A stretch of 64,000 nucleotides of DNA from Chara braunii (lineage: Eukaryota > Streptophyta > Charophyceae > Charales > Characeae): the NCBI GenBank assembly GCA_003427395.1, contig BFEA01000256.1, positions 1,464,297 through 1,528,296 on the forward strand. The letters are read 5' to 3'. A program made the position numbers and the translations under genes. Below, one piece after another: positions 23,901 to 36,395 of the stretch. The notes beneath the pieces are model-generated. The model ran no database searches. It was not told the DNA's origin and saw nothing but the letters and a program-made list of their open reading frames with translations. The stretch's first letter is position 1. Every line of letters starts with the position of its first letter.

Positions 23901-25989
23901 GCCGATAGAAGATGTCTTTATATTCTGCCAAAATGTGTCTCTCATGAACTTTTGTACATACGTGGACATGGGGGTTAGAGTGGTAGACTATGTGTGACCC
24001 GAACTCTGTGTTTTAGTCGGCAGAATCCTGACTGTATACCAAATGGGTTGAAAGACATGTATATATGTGATTAGTGCATTGGGTGTATATATCGGATCCT
24101 AAGAGGTCTCAAGTTAGCCTGGATAAACTTTTCTCAGACCCTCATGACTCCTCAAGAATGGAATGGTTAGAGCATGATTAAAGTATGAGAGTAAGCCTCG
24201 TACGTGTATGAGTTGTTGCGGGTAAGAGACGAGTGAGCGTATGACTTGGAATATAGACTTGAGTACATCGTGAGATCATGTGAGGATATGATCTTATTAG
24301 GAACACTGATTTGACTTTGGTTGTAGTACTTGTCCCATTTAGACATGTACCTTCCTCTCAGAGTATCTTCCTACGATTCAAAACAAGGATATTGTGTTTT
24401 GAAGGCTGAGTTTATTTTTAGCCATATCGCCCTGACTTGTGAAAGGGTACACACTCATACGATTGTATATAAGAGTAACTTTAAATTGGGTGGGTTATGA
24501 GCTTAAATTCTTTGGACTCTATGACCTCGAGAATTAGTGTGGATAATTTTCTTTTCCTACGCTGTATTGAGATATAAGAGGGGAATATGCACAAGGTTTT
24601 GACGCGAGGCCGTTGTAAACTTACGATCGATCGAGACATGGTGGACCGTATGTTACTTTTGGATATTTGAGTATGTCTTGAATTACTTGGATTCCTCTAA
24701 TTTGAGGGGTGCGATTACGTCCTAATTAGGGCTGTTTTAGTTTAGCTCTGGTCACGGAGGCCACAATTTTTGTGTGATACCGATGCCAGTTTGAGTTGAG
24801 ATTGATCAACTCTATGTGTACAAATATAATTCAAGACCATGATTGTTCGTCTTTAAGTTGGGATATTACACCCCTGAGTGTGTATTGAGTTGAGATTTTA
24901 TCTGAGACTACTTCCTTGTATATGACGATCACAATCACTCTCACATGTGTGGTTTTATCCTGATGAATGAAAGTTTTTGTGTGAGAGATGTGTGGAAAAC
25001 ATTTGGAAAACATCTGATGTATTGTGTATGTTGTAAAAATGAATGGATGAGAACTGCGTACTCCTCGGTATACTCGTGCGGTCTGGCCACGAGCGGATGA
25101 TATGGCCAGGTATAAGAAGAGGAAGTGCAGTCTATTTTGTGAAGGATGTGAGAATCCTAAGGGATTTATGGGTCCTTGAGACTCGAATGATTACCATGCC
25201 GAATGTTTATTGTTGAGTTGTGATGAGGACCCATAAGTTGGTCTCTCAGTTTGAGTTATTTTATGGTTGAGAACCTTCAAGTGGGAAGGTAGTCTTTTAC
25301 TTACTTGGAGACTCATCTTCAGAGAGGAGAGATGTTTTAAGGAAAGATTATGTGAAAGTTCATCCTAGAGAGAGAAGGGATGACTGGGAGACCTAATGAG
25401 TGAGACCTCCTTCGTATGAAAGGTGGTTAATAGATTTAATGGGATGAAAAACTGATTTTGAATGATAAAGACTGACGAGAAGGACCACGCTTTTGTTTGG
25501 CCATTGATGGAGTTTTCGAGAGGTCGCAAAATGACTTATTTGAGAGACGTCTCTGAGATGTGTGACTTTCTTACTCTAATCAAGCTAGGAGGCCACGACC
25601 TTGTGAATCTGACGGTGATTCTGTTTTGCGATGATAGAGAGGATGCCGTGCTCTCTATGTTGTCTCACCGGGGGATGGTAAATGCCTTTTATGTGTGACA
25701 GGCCTTTGCGCAGTCCCACAATAGGCCTGTATTGTTGCGACACACCGTCCAGTCACTTGTGCTAATCTTAAAGCACATATGAGAGACCCAACTAGGGGTT
25801 AAACTGACATCACTGAGGTGCAACCCTCAATGCTGGTTGCTGATCGACGTAACCTGAACAGCGGGCCCACGTCTTACCAAAGAGGTAAAGACTTAAAGGG
25901 GTGTAGCCACCTATGAGGGTTTTACTTCTTGCGGGACCGTGACGGCGTGAGATAAACGTCGATTCAATTGAGTCTTTTGGAACCCTGAT
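20998..25989 (+). mobile_element. E1 interior, ~5.0 kb, no recognisable gag-pol
   Basis: This region is AT-rich with many stops in all frames. I found no protease, reverse transcriptase, RNase H or integrase motif. 22170-22300 matches E2's interior before E2's deletion point, and 24780-25980 matches E0. It ends at 25989, where sequence equivalent to mid-interior joins directly to position ~403 of the 3' LTR; a deletion of about 1 kb spanning the interior/LTR boundary explains this. The element is either a non-autonomous derivative or so decayed that its proteins cannot be seen. Confidence 0.65.
23333..23707 (+). other. Open frame of 124 codons in E1 interior, unrecognised
   Basis: This is the longest frame in the E1 interior. 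The product would be mixed hydrophobic/charged, with no motif I recognise and no homologous frame in E0 or E2, which lack this part. It may be chance or a gag/pol remnant. Confidence 0.15.
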
Positions 25990-27802
25990 ACCCAGACTTG
26001 GGCCTAACATTATTGATTACAGCATCGGACTTTCATCAGAGAGATTCAGGGATCGAGGTCAAGCGGTGACGACGGGGGGATATCGGAGTACCGAGGGGTT
26101 GAGGGCCCGACGAGGCTATTCCCCTTGGTTTTGTCATCAACGGCGTCAGAACGGTGCTAGGGTTATCTTTTTTTCTTGTTTACCATCTTCTAACGATTAA
26201 AAATTTCTAAATATTTTTATTATTTATTGTCATATTATTTTTATTATTTGGCTATGGCGTTCCTTGATTCAGACGTGGTGCTGGTTTTAGAGACTATCGC
26301 GGCAGTTGAGGACCTTGAGCACGCGCCTCATTTGGTTGACTCAAGGGTTCCTGCGTATTCTGGATGCTGTCGAAATTCCTCGACCTGGCCCATCTTGAAA
26401 CGCGGACCGGGGACCTCAACATGCATCCGAACCAGTGGGTAATTTAGCCAATGGGGCGGAGGAAAAACCTGTGTATTGTGGGCCACCGTGGGTGCCCAGC
26501 CTGCCGCCCACTATTTGACCATGAGAGCCTGAGTGTGGGTATGTCGTCCGGGCTCGTAAGATGGTGGATCGTGCCCAAGCGCGGTAGCCTGGAAGCGGTC
26601 CGAGGTGCTGTTGGGAGACCGCAGTGGCACCGTGGCAAGCTGCAGGTCGCGGGGAATCCCTTTCCACCTCGGTCTTCAAAGTTCTCATTTGAATATTTGC
26701 TACTACGACCGAGAACCACATCGGCCCAGTCCACCAAGGGCCGCGTTGGGCTTTGTGGCAGGTTGCATCGCGACATGCTGTCCCTGTGGGAACTGGCTGT
26801 TGGAGGCCTGAGTAGAGCGGGAGGAAGGGTTGTGGCAGAGCCGGCCTGTGCAGATTGTTCGTCGCACTAAGGTACATGGGGCGAAAAAGCTAGTCGAACC
26901 GTCTGGTGGCGGGTTCTTTCCGAAAGTTTTTTTGAGGTTGGCTGAGGCGGAGGAGCCGTATCAGAGCGCTGACATAGGGAGTGAGAGGGACCGGGCGGAG
27001 GGCTATAGGAGCGGTAGATTAATCGGAGCAGCCTGGGGCTGATCGTTCCCGAAGTTCCCTCGGGCTGGTCAAAGCAAGGCAGCGGGCACTGCGCTAGCAA
27101 CAACAGGCAAGGCAGCGGAGGTATGGAGCACTAAGGCAATGAAGTGGGGCTGCAAAGAAGGAGAAATGAATCCGGCAGGGTTCTTGGGCCAGGTTCATCG
27201 GCCATTGGAGATGGTGAGGAGCTAGGCAGGGCGCAAAAGAGAAGGAGCAGCATGCACAATTGACGATGGAGACGGGCATAGGGAGATGGTGGATTTGGGT
27301 TTTCAATGTAGGCGAAGTTGAATTCAGGGTTAGATTTCTAGGAAAGTTAGTATAGATGCAGGTTAGTAAGAAAAACAGTGCACAGAAAGTGGCGATGGCG
27401 GAAGAAGAAGGACACGAAAGGGGGAAAATTTGGCTGGCTCTTGGTCGTTTCCTAATCGATTCGGGCGCTCCAAAAGCCTAGGTGGGGGTTTTTAACCATG
27501 GCGAACCGAATATGTAGTTAGATTCGGAAGAGGGTGAGTGGAAGGGAAGTTAGCACGAGGAAGGAGTATCGGGAGAGCGAGATATGATGGAGGCGATGAC
27601 TCGTATCTCGCCCGTTTCTTAGTGAAAACAGGCGAACAAAGACTTGAGTTTGGGGTTTGTAGTCGTGGCGAATCTGATGGTAGCATCATATTCCAGCACC
27701 ATATTCCACGTTTGAGTAGTGACCCAGCCTACATCAGTAGTGGGCGTTGCGTGGTGCATGGCAGGAGAAGATTGCAATCGAAAATTGAACGTATTTTCCC
27801 GT
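25990..27802 (+). repeat. E1 3' LTR, first piece
   Basis: This matches 14502-16315 of the 5' LTR, beginning at ACCCAGACTTGGGCCT. The first ~403 bp of the LTR are missing. It ends at CCGT, where E2 is inserted. Confidence 0.85.
27799..27802. other. E2 target-site duplication, left
   Basis: CCGT, repeated at 56137-56140 and single in the empty site at 16312-16315. Confidence 0.85.
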
Positions 27803-30588
27803 TGTCGGCGTGAATACCCTTACAAGGGTATCCACCCTGGTTTTTGCAAGTGACAGAAAATAGGTTTGGTTTGAAATTTGAGTACACTGCATGACTCGCG
27901 GTTGTATTTTGTTCACACTGTCTAAATGATTGACTAGGAGTAGAGAGTGGGTGAGTGCGCGATTTTGAGGCGCCCGTGATGATTTTTATTCTTGATGTTA
28001 TAGAGTCGACGTTTTCGTCGGCAAAATTTTTGGCTTTGATTAAAATTACGAAAACTTTTCTTTTATTGAAGTGACCATGGTACATCTGCGTTCATCTGGC
28101 ATGCGTCATCGGAAGTGGTGTTGCCTCGAGCAGTAATTGGGGTGTGCGAGAGAAAGTAGAACGCAAGCGGTGACCTCCGCGTGGGAGATGTGAGAGGTTG
28201 ACAGTTGTGGATGGGGCCAGGCCCTATGAGCAGCAGGCGTCATAGGTCGGCAGTCATGAGTTTGGTCCGTAGGCGAAGGAGTGACCTTGGAGTATTTTGG
28301 TAGGCCCGCGTGCCGTGCGGCAACAGTTTATATTGAATTTTGTAGTAGTCCGTCTCAGCCTTGGGTACTAGCACTATTGGCTACGACATTGGACTTTCAA
28401 GATGGAGGTACGAGGATCGAGGGCAACGACCAGCAACGATCAAACATTGGAGCGGCTAAAGATGCTGAAGGGTTGACGGCCCGACAAGGCTATCCCCCTT
28501 TGGTTCGGTTGTCGACCCATCCGTGGGCCTGGTCGGCATAACTGAGAGGGGTGCGGCGGTCTCCCTTCCCCAAAGCACCGTTTTTTTTTTTTCGGTGTTC
28601 GTATCTTTGCTTTTACTTTTATTTTTATTTTTTTTAGTGGCCTGTCCCGTTTTTTTTTTTTTTTTTGGACATAGCGCACCAGGCTGTTTTTCGGGGCCAG
28701 CTGGCGTGAGGAGTTGGTACAACCATGAATCGTTGAAATGCGGACCAAGAAGCCAACGTGCATGCGGGCCTGCGAGTGGTTAGCCCACGAGGCGGAATAA
28801 ATCTGAGTGCAAGGCCCTCGGATAGTGCACTATCCCCCCACGACCTGTCATGAGAGTTTGTGTGTTAACATGCCCGGTCTGGACCCAAAAGCTTGTAAAT
28901 TGTGCCCTGGGCACAAGCGACCGGCGGGAACCAGGCCGTAGGCTGCTATAGGCGGGCGTTCACTTGGAACCCTTCGCCACTTCAGACTTCAAAGTTTGCA
29001 GTTGAATGGTTGCTGCAACCACCAAGATCTGCGTCGGAACCAGCCCTCATAGGGACTTACGCTTCAGGCTTTGCATCGGGCCCGCACTCTTCTACTACTC
29101 ACGACAGCCGAGAGTAGGCCGCACACCCAGCGCCGTGGGACCAGCAAAGTACCAAATCAATATTGCTATGGACGACCAGGGCCTTGACCCATCTGAAAAG
29201 GCACAGCAGTGTGACCCGAACCGTGCTCAAAACCTTGAATTGGGTTGTCCCAAATCTGCATATTTTGCAGATTTGGGCTCACAGTGTGAGCATTTCTGTT
29301 GAGACCAGAAAGATGCGAATTGTGCCTGGGCGGAACGGCCCGGGACACTGTAGGGAGGTCTGCAACGGTGCTGACTGCACAGCGGTGCACCTGAAACCCC
29401 TCCCTTGTAGGGAGCGCCTGAAGGGCGGCACAGTAAAAAGGCAACAAGCGTTGTGGGGAGGCTCACGGTGGTACTGCTGAGCAGCTCGTTCGCCGGGCCC
29501 GGGTATAGGGGTGGAAGGCCTTTGAGTAGTCAGCTGGTTCCCTCCCGAAGTCTCCCTTGGGGTGGTTGGCGCCGCTGAGCAGATTACCAGCCAGTGCGAA
29601 GTTGATTGCTGCAGGATCTGCTACCGTCGGAGGTTGCATTAGTTGATAGGAGAAAGAGGTAAACCTGGTTGTTCGCAGCCAGAGGCTGCGCTTACCATGA
29701 TGGTTCTTTTGTCATTTTCTATCTTCGCTTTTTTGGGAAATGTCGTGGACGTTGAATGAGGTTTGGCGGGGTCTTTTCGGGGTTTAGGAAAAAGTGCAAA
29801 GGGTGCGGTCGCGACTAGGAGACGGACCGGTAGTGCGGGTGGTCATGGTAGGCTTTGGGTAGTGTATGTCCAGAGGTCGTTTCATTTGGTCGTTTGGCCT
29901 TGTGGTGGACGGCGGCCAGTTTCCTTTTTGGGTGGAGGGTTGAGGCTTTTTTTGGTCTTTTGTTGGGGCTGTTGGGGGGTTCTTTTGTGGGGACTTGTAG
30001 AGAGAGAACTTGTAGAGAGAGATGGATGGGAAGTAGTAGCGGGGCGCCATCAACAGAGATCGAAGACTCAAGTGATTTGGCCCCTTGAGTTGAAAGGACG
30101 TGGTTGTTCGCTATTTTCTTTTTTTTTTTCTGAATCTTTATGGAATTTTTTCTTTTTTTTTCTGAATCTTTATTTGGAACACGTCTAGATTCTGCGAACT
30201 CAGGCTGCCTTTAGCTAGCAGTTCAGTCAGGGCCCTCGTCCATCCACGAAAAGCAGATTAAAAAAAAAACAAAAAACATCCCTTGTGCTGTGATTACGGT
30301 CCGATATAGGATGCTCCAGTACTTGTCTGGAACTGAAAAGTGAGGGAGTTAGCTGCCTCGCCTGGAATCCGCCATGCCTGGCTGGCAGGGCGCTACAAGG
30401 ACCTCACAACGAGAAACAAAAAAGGAAAACGACCTGTTTCATGTTCCTCACTTCCTGGCCAGATACATTCCTCAAAGCACTGGTGAAGTGAGGGCCTTCC
30501 GGACGTAGGTGTATTGGAAGTTCCTCTTTTTTTTACTTTTTTAATTCTTCTTTTTCTTTTTTCTTTTTTCGGTCTCCATCCCTGCCTC

Positions 30589-30754
30589 GGGGCCAAGTCC
30601 CACTAACAGCGTTGAGCTACCTCAACGCCTGAATCTGGACGTGTTTGTGGAGACGTGCAGTTCAGGAAACTCAACACCATTTCTGCACATCCTTGCAAAA
30701 ACAACCAGATTCGGGCGTTGAGGTAGCTCAACGCTGCTAGTGGGACTTGGCCCC
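30589..30754. mobile_element. 166-bp MITE with ~50-bp terminal inverted repeats
   Basis: The left end GGGGCCAAGTCCCACTA and the following ~33 bp are the reverse complement of the right end, with about two mismatches in 50. Inside each arm sits a further hairpin (GCGTTGAG, loop CTAC, CTCAACGC). The central ~65 bp are single copy. The transposase superfamily is undecided because no clear target duplication is visible. A second partial copy at 31125-31263 is an assembly artefact. Confidence 0.75.
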
Positions 30755-30890
30755 CGAACCCCTCACTTCTTCGGAGTAGGCTACTCTTGAGACTTCGCAT
30801 TTGCCTGTGAAGGGTAGTGCATGTGAATCTGGGTTGTGGCCGAGACATCTCAGCCGTGGCCAATCTGGGGTCTGGCCGAGACATCTCTGC

Positions 30891-30928
30891 CTGTCTCTTA
30901 TACACATCTAGATGTGTATAAGAGACAG
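30891..30928. other. Nextera mate-pair junction adapter (assembly artefact)
   Basis: CTGTCTCTTATACACATCT followed immediately by its reverse complement: two Tn5 mosaic ends back to back, the mate-pair junction adapter. It is synthetic sequence, not genomic. Translations across it give the well-known spurious peptide VSYTHLDVYKRQ. Confidence 0.98.
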
Positions 30929-31263
30929 CTACAAGGACCTCACAACGAGAAACAAAAAAGGAAAACGACCTGTTTCATGTTCCTCACTTCCTGGCCAGAT
31001 ACATTCCTCAAAGCACTGGTGAAGTGAGGGCCTTCCGGACGTAGGTGTATTGGAAGTTCCTCTTTTTTTTACTTTTTTAATTCTTCTTTTTCTTTTTTCT
31101 TTTTTCGGTCTCCATCCCTGCCTCGGGGCCAAGTCCCACTAACAGCGTTGAGCTACCTCAACGCCTGAATCTGGACGTGTTTGTGGAGACGTGCAGTTCA
31201 GGAAACTCAACACCATTTCTGCACATCCTTGCAAAAACAACCAGATTCGGGCGTTGAGGTAGC
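30929..31263. other. Artefactual duplicate of 30393-30727
   Basis: The 335 bp match 30393-30727 at a constant offset of 536 and are bounded on both sides by junction adapters. They should be disregarded. Confidence 0.95.
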
Positions 31264-31301
31264 CTGTCTCTTATACACATCTAGATGTGTATAAGAGACA
31301 G
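31264..31301. other. Second Nextera mate-pair junction adapter (assembly artefact)
   Basis: The same 38-bp synthetic palindrome as at 30891, directly abutting the LINE poly(A). Confidence 0.98.
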
Positions 31302-31302
31302 G

Positions 31303-34300
31303 TTTTTTTTTTTTTTTTTTTTTTGCTTAAATTTTAAAATGATCGAATGAGGCCGGGAATCCCTCAACATCACAACCCGGAATAAAAACCATTGCTGGAA
31401 ACCGGGTCCAGCATCCCATGAAAAACTGCAAAACTCCCCAAAGGATGGACAACTTGGACATGAAGGAAAACCTTGGAGAGAGGCCATAGATAAGAAGGCC
31501 AAGAAGAAAGTTGCCAATAATTGCTGAAGTACCTATCTAGGGGCTCAAGGCTCAGACCCTCTCAGCTACTCCATGAGTAGGCTGTCTAATATGGCTATAT
31601 GCTCAAGGTCTAGTAACGTGGTGGCCCCAAAGAAGGTCCGAATAGAAGAGTCTGTGGTCTTCTGAAAAATCTGCCCATTGAAAGGGAGAGGCCCATTTCT
31701 TGCGAAAGGCAGAAATGGCCACCTCCGTGGAAGACGACTTGTTCTTGAATCTGAACCAATACGCAGTTATGTCCGAGCGGAGGGCGTGTTTGAACCGTGC
31801 AATTAGCGAGGGAGTAGGGTTATTAATTGATAAAAACCTTCTGTCTCTTCTGGCTAGCCATACCTGCCAGAAAGCCCTCATTCTGAAGATCGTAGATACT
31901 GTTTCAGCCTGTTGATTATGAAAATCTGCCTGCACTCTCCCTGTGAAAACCATATTTTTGTCCCAGACTTCCGATGTGCCATATGCGTGTAGTCATATTT
32001 TAGTTAGGAAATCTCAGAATCCCCTGGCGATCACAGATTCCCACCACAGGTGAGACCAATCTTCTAAGCTAGGGTGGGGACAAATGTCACAGGTACTTGA
32101 GACTTACATTCCCTTCTCTGTGCACCATAGCGCTGTGGGGACGCAGGCGTGAAGGTGCAACCATTGCGGACCGCCGACTTTGGTCTCTATGGTGGAAAGC
32201 AGACTGTGGATAAAGAAAAGGAGCCACTTTACAGAGATGGAGGGGAGGTTGAAGGAGGTGACTTTCTGTTGCCATCTGAGAGATAGGCCAGCATGTAATG
32301 ACTTAGAGTTAGAGAAGAGTTTATAACCAGTCTTGGCAGTATAATCAGCAATAGGGACTTTGGTAGGGGAGCCTGAGTGGTTGTGGAGGACCCAACCATA
32401 TTTGCAAACATCAACTTTCCAGTCTTTATAAGGAACCGCATTCATGTAGATCTGGAATGTCGGTGACTCTCCTGCAATTTGCTTTCGTGAGATTCCGACT
32501 TCCTCCATGCCGAGTAGGGATGTCGTCCGTAACTCTCTGGTTTGAACCAATCTGGAGTCTTTCAGCAGCCATTCAGAGGCTTCGATAGAGCCGTCATCAT
32601 GAACTTTGTCCACTCTATAGAAGAGGTCTTGTTGTCCTGAAGATTTGAACCACTGTAGCTCTCTGTATGATGCCTCTGGTTGAGAGAGAATATGACTCGA
32701 CTCTGCAGGGATAGCTTGTATAACTGCTGTAAGTTGATCTTGCGTGTTGTGAAGTCCTTTGAGGGAAGTCTTCAGTTCAGTGTGTGATCTTCAGGTTCTG
32801 CTTTCTTGATTCCAAACGTGGCGAACCAGCCAGATCCCTCTCTGCATCCAAGTAAGCCTGAAGTTCCCTTGTGCCTTGGCCACTGAGAAGGGGCGGCCGA
32901 CTTTGTTCCTGATTGCTGGGTGTTCGAAGAGGGGGGTGTTGAGGATTTCTATGGTGGAGGTAGGGTTCTCAATAGGATGGGGAAGCATTTCCCCCCATTC
33001 TCTTAGGATGTTAGTCCATGTATTGCCTGATGGTTTCGCTGTGAATGGGCGCATGAGGAGTGCGTGCCAGACTGCTTCAGGGTCGGAAAAGTTCCATAAT
33101 GTTGCTAGGTAGTGCTACACCAGAAGAATCCAGGGTTGTTATTCTTTATTGGTAAGTGCTCTTATTGGCCATTTGGCCAGCAGAGCTTTGTTCTGTGTCT
33201 GAGGGTCAAGGATCCTCAGACCCCCATCTTTCCGGTTTTCTATGATCTTATCCCAGCTAACTTTGCTGAGGGTCGATGAGGCTTCAGAGTCTCCTTTCCA
33301 TAGCAACTTTGTTAGTAGTCTCTTGATATTAGCTGCAGACTCCGGAGACAGTGCATGGAGAGAACGAATATACCAGATTTTAAATGAGATAAAGGTATTA
33401 ATAATCATCGTCCTACCGAACAGCAAAAGGATGTGAGTCTTTGACCAACTAGCACAGGCATCGCGGATTCTGTTCTCCGTTATGGATGCTTGGTTGTCTG
33501 TTGGATTTTCGAAAGAAACTTGGATAACCAGGTATCGTTCAAATTCAGATTTCTGTTTAACCGGTATGCCCAGGTCTAGAGCGAGGGGTTGGCCCTCAGG
33601 GGTAAGGGCTACGGATTTCTACCAGCTGACCCTCATTTTTTAGGCCAGTTCATATGTGCTCAGACATTCTTCCAGGACTGCGAGGGAGGTGGCTGAATTT
33701 TCTGAGATAGCTGAAAAATCATCCGCAGGTGTGGAAACCTTAATTGAGTGAGTAGGGGAGATCTGGAGACCACTATAGTTGGGGTGGTGAGGTACCATAT
33801 TTAGAAGTACTTTTAATTGGATTACGAATAGTGATGGGGCTAGCAGACATCCTTGACGGAGTGACCTAGTGACTTTGAAGGGAAGTGAGGAATGCCCATT
33901 GACGAGGACTCTGCCTGTTGAGGAGCCGTAGAGTGCTTTCACAAGGTTTCTGAAGTTTTTACCAATACCAACCCGCTCAAGAGTGGCTTGAGCAAAGTCC
34001 CAATTTACTCGATCGTAGGTTTTTTGAAAATCTATTAGGATGATTACTTTGTTGAGTTTGTGATGTTGGATCCAGTCAATTGATTGGGATGTAGTCATTA
34101 CATTGTCAAACACCTGTCTGCCTGGGATAAAACCGGATTGATCCGGGTATACGAGTTTGTTGAGTGGTGGGTTATTCTCCGAGCTAGTGCCTTGGCTAGG
34201 ATTTTACCGTGAATATTCAAAAGAGATATGGGATGGTAGTTTCGAATGTCTGTTTTGTCTCCCTTCTTATAGAGAATGGTGATGATTCCTTCTGTCGTTT

Positions 34301-34411
34301 TAGGTCCTAGGGGATGCTCGACTAGAATTTGGTTGAAGATTCTGAGTAGATCAGGTGCTATTAGTTGCCCCTCTTCAGATCATGTCTTCTTTTTTATGTG
34401 GCGGCTGAACT
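31303..34411 (-). pseudogene. Dead, 5'-truncated LINE (L1-like ORF2 remnant)
   Basis: On the minus strand the frames read, in order, as a LINE reverse transcriptase. Fingers: a YKKGD motif, NYHPISLLN and KILAKALARR at about 34370-34190, then a frameshift and DQSGFIPGRQ. Palm in the frame 34113-33640: LIDFQKTYDRV (catalytic Asp), LRQGC, and PADD in place of F/YADD at 33718-33723. Thumb/connection: 33426-33139, with GGLRILDPQ. C-terminal region: 32613-31603, with a Cys-x2-Cys and EDWSHLWWES as in the zinc-binding tail of plant LINEs. Several in-frame stops and frameshifts (e.g. near 33630, 32100) make it non-functional. A 22-nt poly(A) (T-run 31303-31324) marks the 3' end. The endonuclease and ORF1 are missing. 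Confidence 0.88.
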
Positions 34412-34506
34412 CTTTTTTTTTTTCTTTTTCTTTTTCGTATACCTTTGGTCGTTTGTTTGTCTCCTCCACCCTAGCTGCGCCCCCGCGCCCCGCGCGGTTA
34501 CAGTCT

Positions 34507-35521
34507 AACCTGCCCGATGAAAGCAGAGAAAGGGTGGGTATTGCGGTCCAAGAAGGTGGTTATAACGGAGCTAGGAGAGAGGAGCGGAATGCTGCGGGAC
34601 GGGCGCTGAAACAACACGGTGAGGCAAGGCGGATAGGCAGTGGGCAGGGGAGCAACGACGAACTGAGTGGGCACACGCAGCAGAGAGGAGAGGGCCGAAT
34701 GAATCTGGACAGGATCTGACGCCGGGTACACTCGAAGACAGGAATGACGGGGGAGATAAGAGATGCGGAGAGAAGGGGGGCGATGGACAGACCGTTGCGG
34801 GTCGACTGTCGGACGGGCGTTAGGGCTGGCAGAAGGGGAGAGCCGGGAAAGGGATGAACGAACCTGGTTGGGGCTCTACGCCAGGAATAGCCATAGTTGA
34901 GGTGGCAGAAACACCAGCTGAGCGCAACTGTGAGTGGGATTGTTTGCCCAATCCTTCGCGAAATCGGGCGGGAAAACGCATGAGTTAGGGGTTTTTAGGA
35001 TGAACGAATCCAAATTTAAGGTTAGTTTTAGTTAGAAGCTAGTGTTATACAAGCTAGGAGGAAAAAGACATGCGCGGGAGATGGTGGACATACGAAAGAA
35101 GAGAAGAGAAACGGGCATATCTCGCCCGATTCTCAACAAAATCAGGCAAGAGGAGATTTGAAACTGGGGTATTGGGCTATGGCGACCTGGAATATGAGGT
35201 CAGAATGGTATGAAAGTTAGTGTTAGAGAAGTTAGTAGGGAGAAAGCTTGTGCGGAGTTATGGGCGGAGAAGAGGAAAAACGGCGATATCGCTCGATTCC
35301 GTACGGGATCACTGGCAAGCGAACTAAAGGTAGAGACGGGGGTTTTGGGCCATGGCGGCCCCACATTAGCAATCAGATGGGGACGAGAACCAATAGGAGA
35401 TGAGTTAGGGGATAAATGAGCTGTGTGGTGGAAGCGAGGAAAGAAGATATAGCGGAAATTGTGTGTCTCGCCTGTGTCATAGTGGAACTAAGTGAGAGAA
35501 GAGGTTGTGGTCTGTGCAAAC
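34507..35521 (+). repeat. E2 5' LTR segment with CGCCCG-type repeats
   Basis: This matches 48004-49017. It holds three to four diverged ~170-bp repeats, each with a CTCGCCCGATTC or similar dyad followed by GGGGTTTTGGGCCATGGCG-like sequence. No gene is seen. Confidence 0.6.
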
Positions 35522-36348
35522 CAAATGACGAAGTCTAAGTGTGGTCAAAAGGTGTGGATTCAGCGGCATGAGCTGAAGAATCTGTGCCCAGAAGTGGAGT
35601 TTTGTTTTATATATATATAAAAATAATAATAATAATAAAAAATAAATTACAATGAATATTCCCACGTTTTTGGGGAAGGTTCATTCTCATTCAATATACT
35701 CTGGGTGAATGATAGAGTAGGCTGCCACTCGTATCTTTTGACGATGTAGTCGCCCGTTTGCGCCGATGGTTCTTCCTCTCTGACTCGGTCCTCCTATTCC
35801 GATTGAACCTGGCCAGAATAAGCAGCCAGGAGCATTCACACATTGAGGGTCGTCTTCGAGGAAGGGAGATGTAGTCTGCATAGTGGTCGTGGGGGCAACT
35901 TCGCTAATTGGTAAGTTGACGAGCCCCGGCATGGTGCACATCAGGACGGCTCAGGTTGCGTTGATCCGCTGCGCTGGTTCGAGAGGTTCGAGTGGTAGAT
36001 GTATCTTATCGTTTTTTAGTAGAAGGTTCATTCCATTTTATTTTTTTTTATTCTTCTATTTTTTCTTTCTTTTGCTCGTCCTATGTGCGAGCGTGGACGC
36101 TTGGTCACTGATCATCGACGCTAGGAGCGAGGAGCAAACGGGAGGTTGCCCGTTTCCTATGTCTTAGCAAAGGGGCTATCTTGTTAGACACGACTGTTTT
36201 TGGCTGGATTGCAGCAAGCTACGAGCGGACGGGGGAAGGGGAATGGTTCGAATACTTACCTGCACAGCCTATGTCGGTCGGTGTATCTTTCCATGTTGTA
36301 GTGGGAGTTTCACTTTTCGGCAGATGTGAACTGCACGAGCCTGCACGT

Positions 36349-36394
<46 letters not shown>
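35522..36394 (+). repeat. E2 5' LTR segment ending in (GA)n at a gap
   Basis: This diverged copy of 49018-49885 ends inside a GA microsatellite (36353-36394) at a single N (36395). It is probably the true 5' LTR version of this segment. A minus-strand frame of 84 codons (35687-35941) is open here and in the other copies. Confidence 0.7.
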
Positions 36395-36395
36395 N
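36395..36395. other. Assembly gap (single N)
   Basis: One N lies between the GA microsatellite and CAAATGACGAAG. It marks the left edge of the duplicated 969-bp block. Confidence 0.95.

Larger units (their letters stand above)
29673..34506. mobile_element. Composite insertion in E2's 5' LTR (LINE, MITE, artefacts)
   Basis: The 3' LTR runs continuously through GGTTGTCGAACCTGCCCG at 47996-48013, whereas the 5' LTR is opened after GGTTGT (29672) and resumes at AACCTGCCCG (34507). The 4,834 bp between contain unrecognised sequence (29673-30588), a MITE, adapter artefacts and a 5'-truncated LINE. No clear target duplication is visible at the outer edges. A small dyad, CGCAGCC with GGCTGCG, marks the left edge. 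Two near-identical T-rich 35-bp pieces lie near 30115-30170. Confidence 0.7.

Noticed and set aside
26416-26877. 139-153-codon overlapping frames on both strands in D-type LTR sequence
   Set aside because: GC-rich repeat sequence opens frames on both strands. The related copy at 14863-15231 is shifted and broken, and no domain is present.
30836-31027. Open frame ending/containing VSYTHLDVYKRQ
   Set aside because: It is a translation of the Nextera mosaic ends, a known database artefact.
36254-36300. U1 snRNA gene at ATACTTACCTG
   Set aside because: Only the first 11 bases match. The downstream stem-loops, Sm site and plant snRNA promoter elements are absent.
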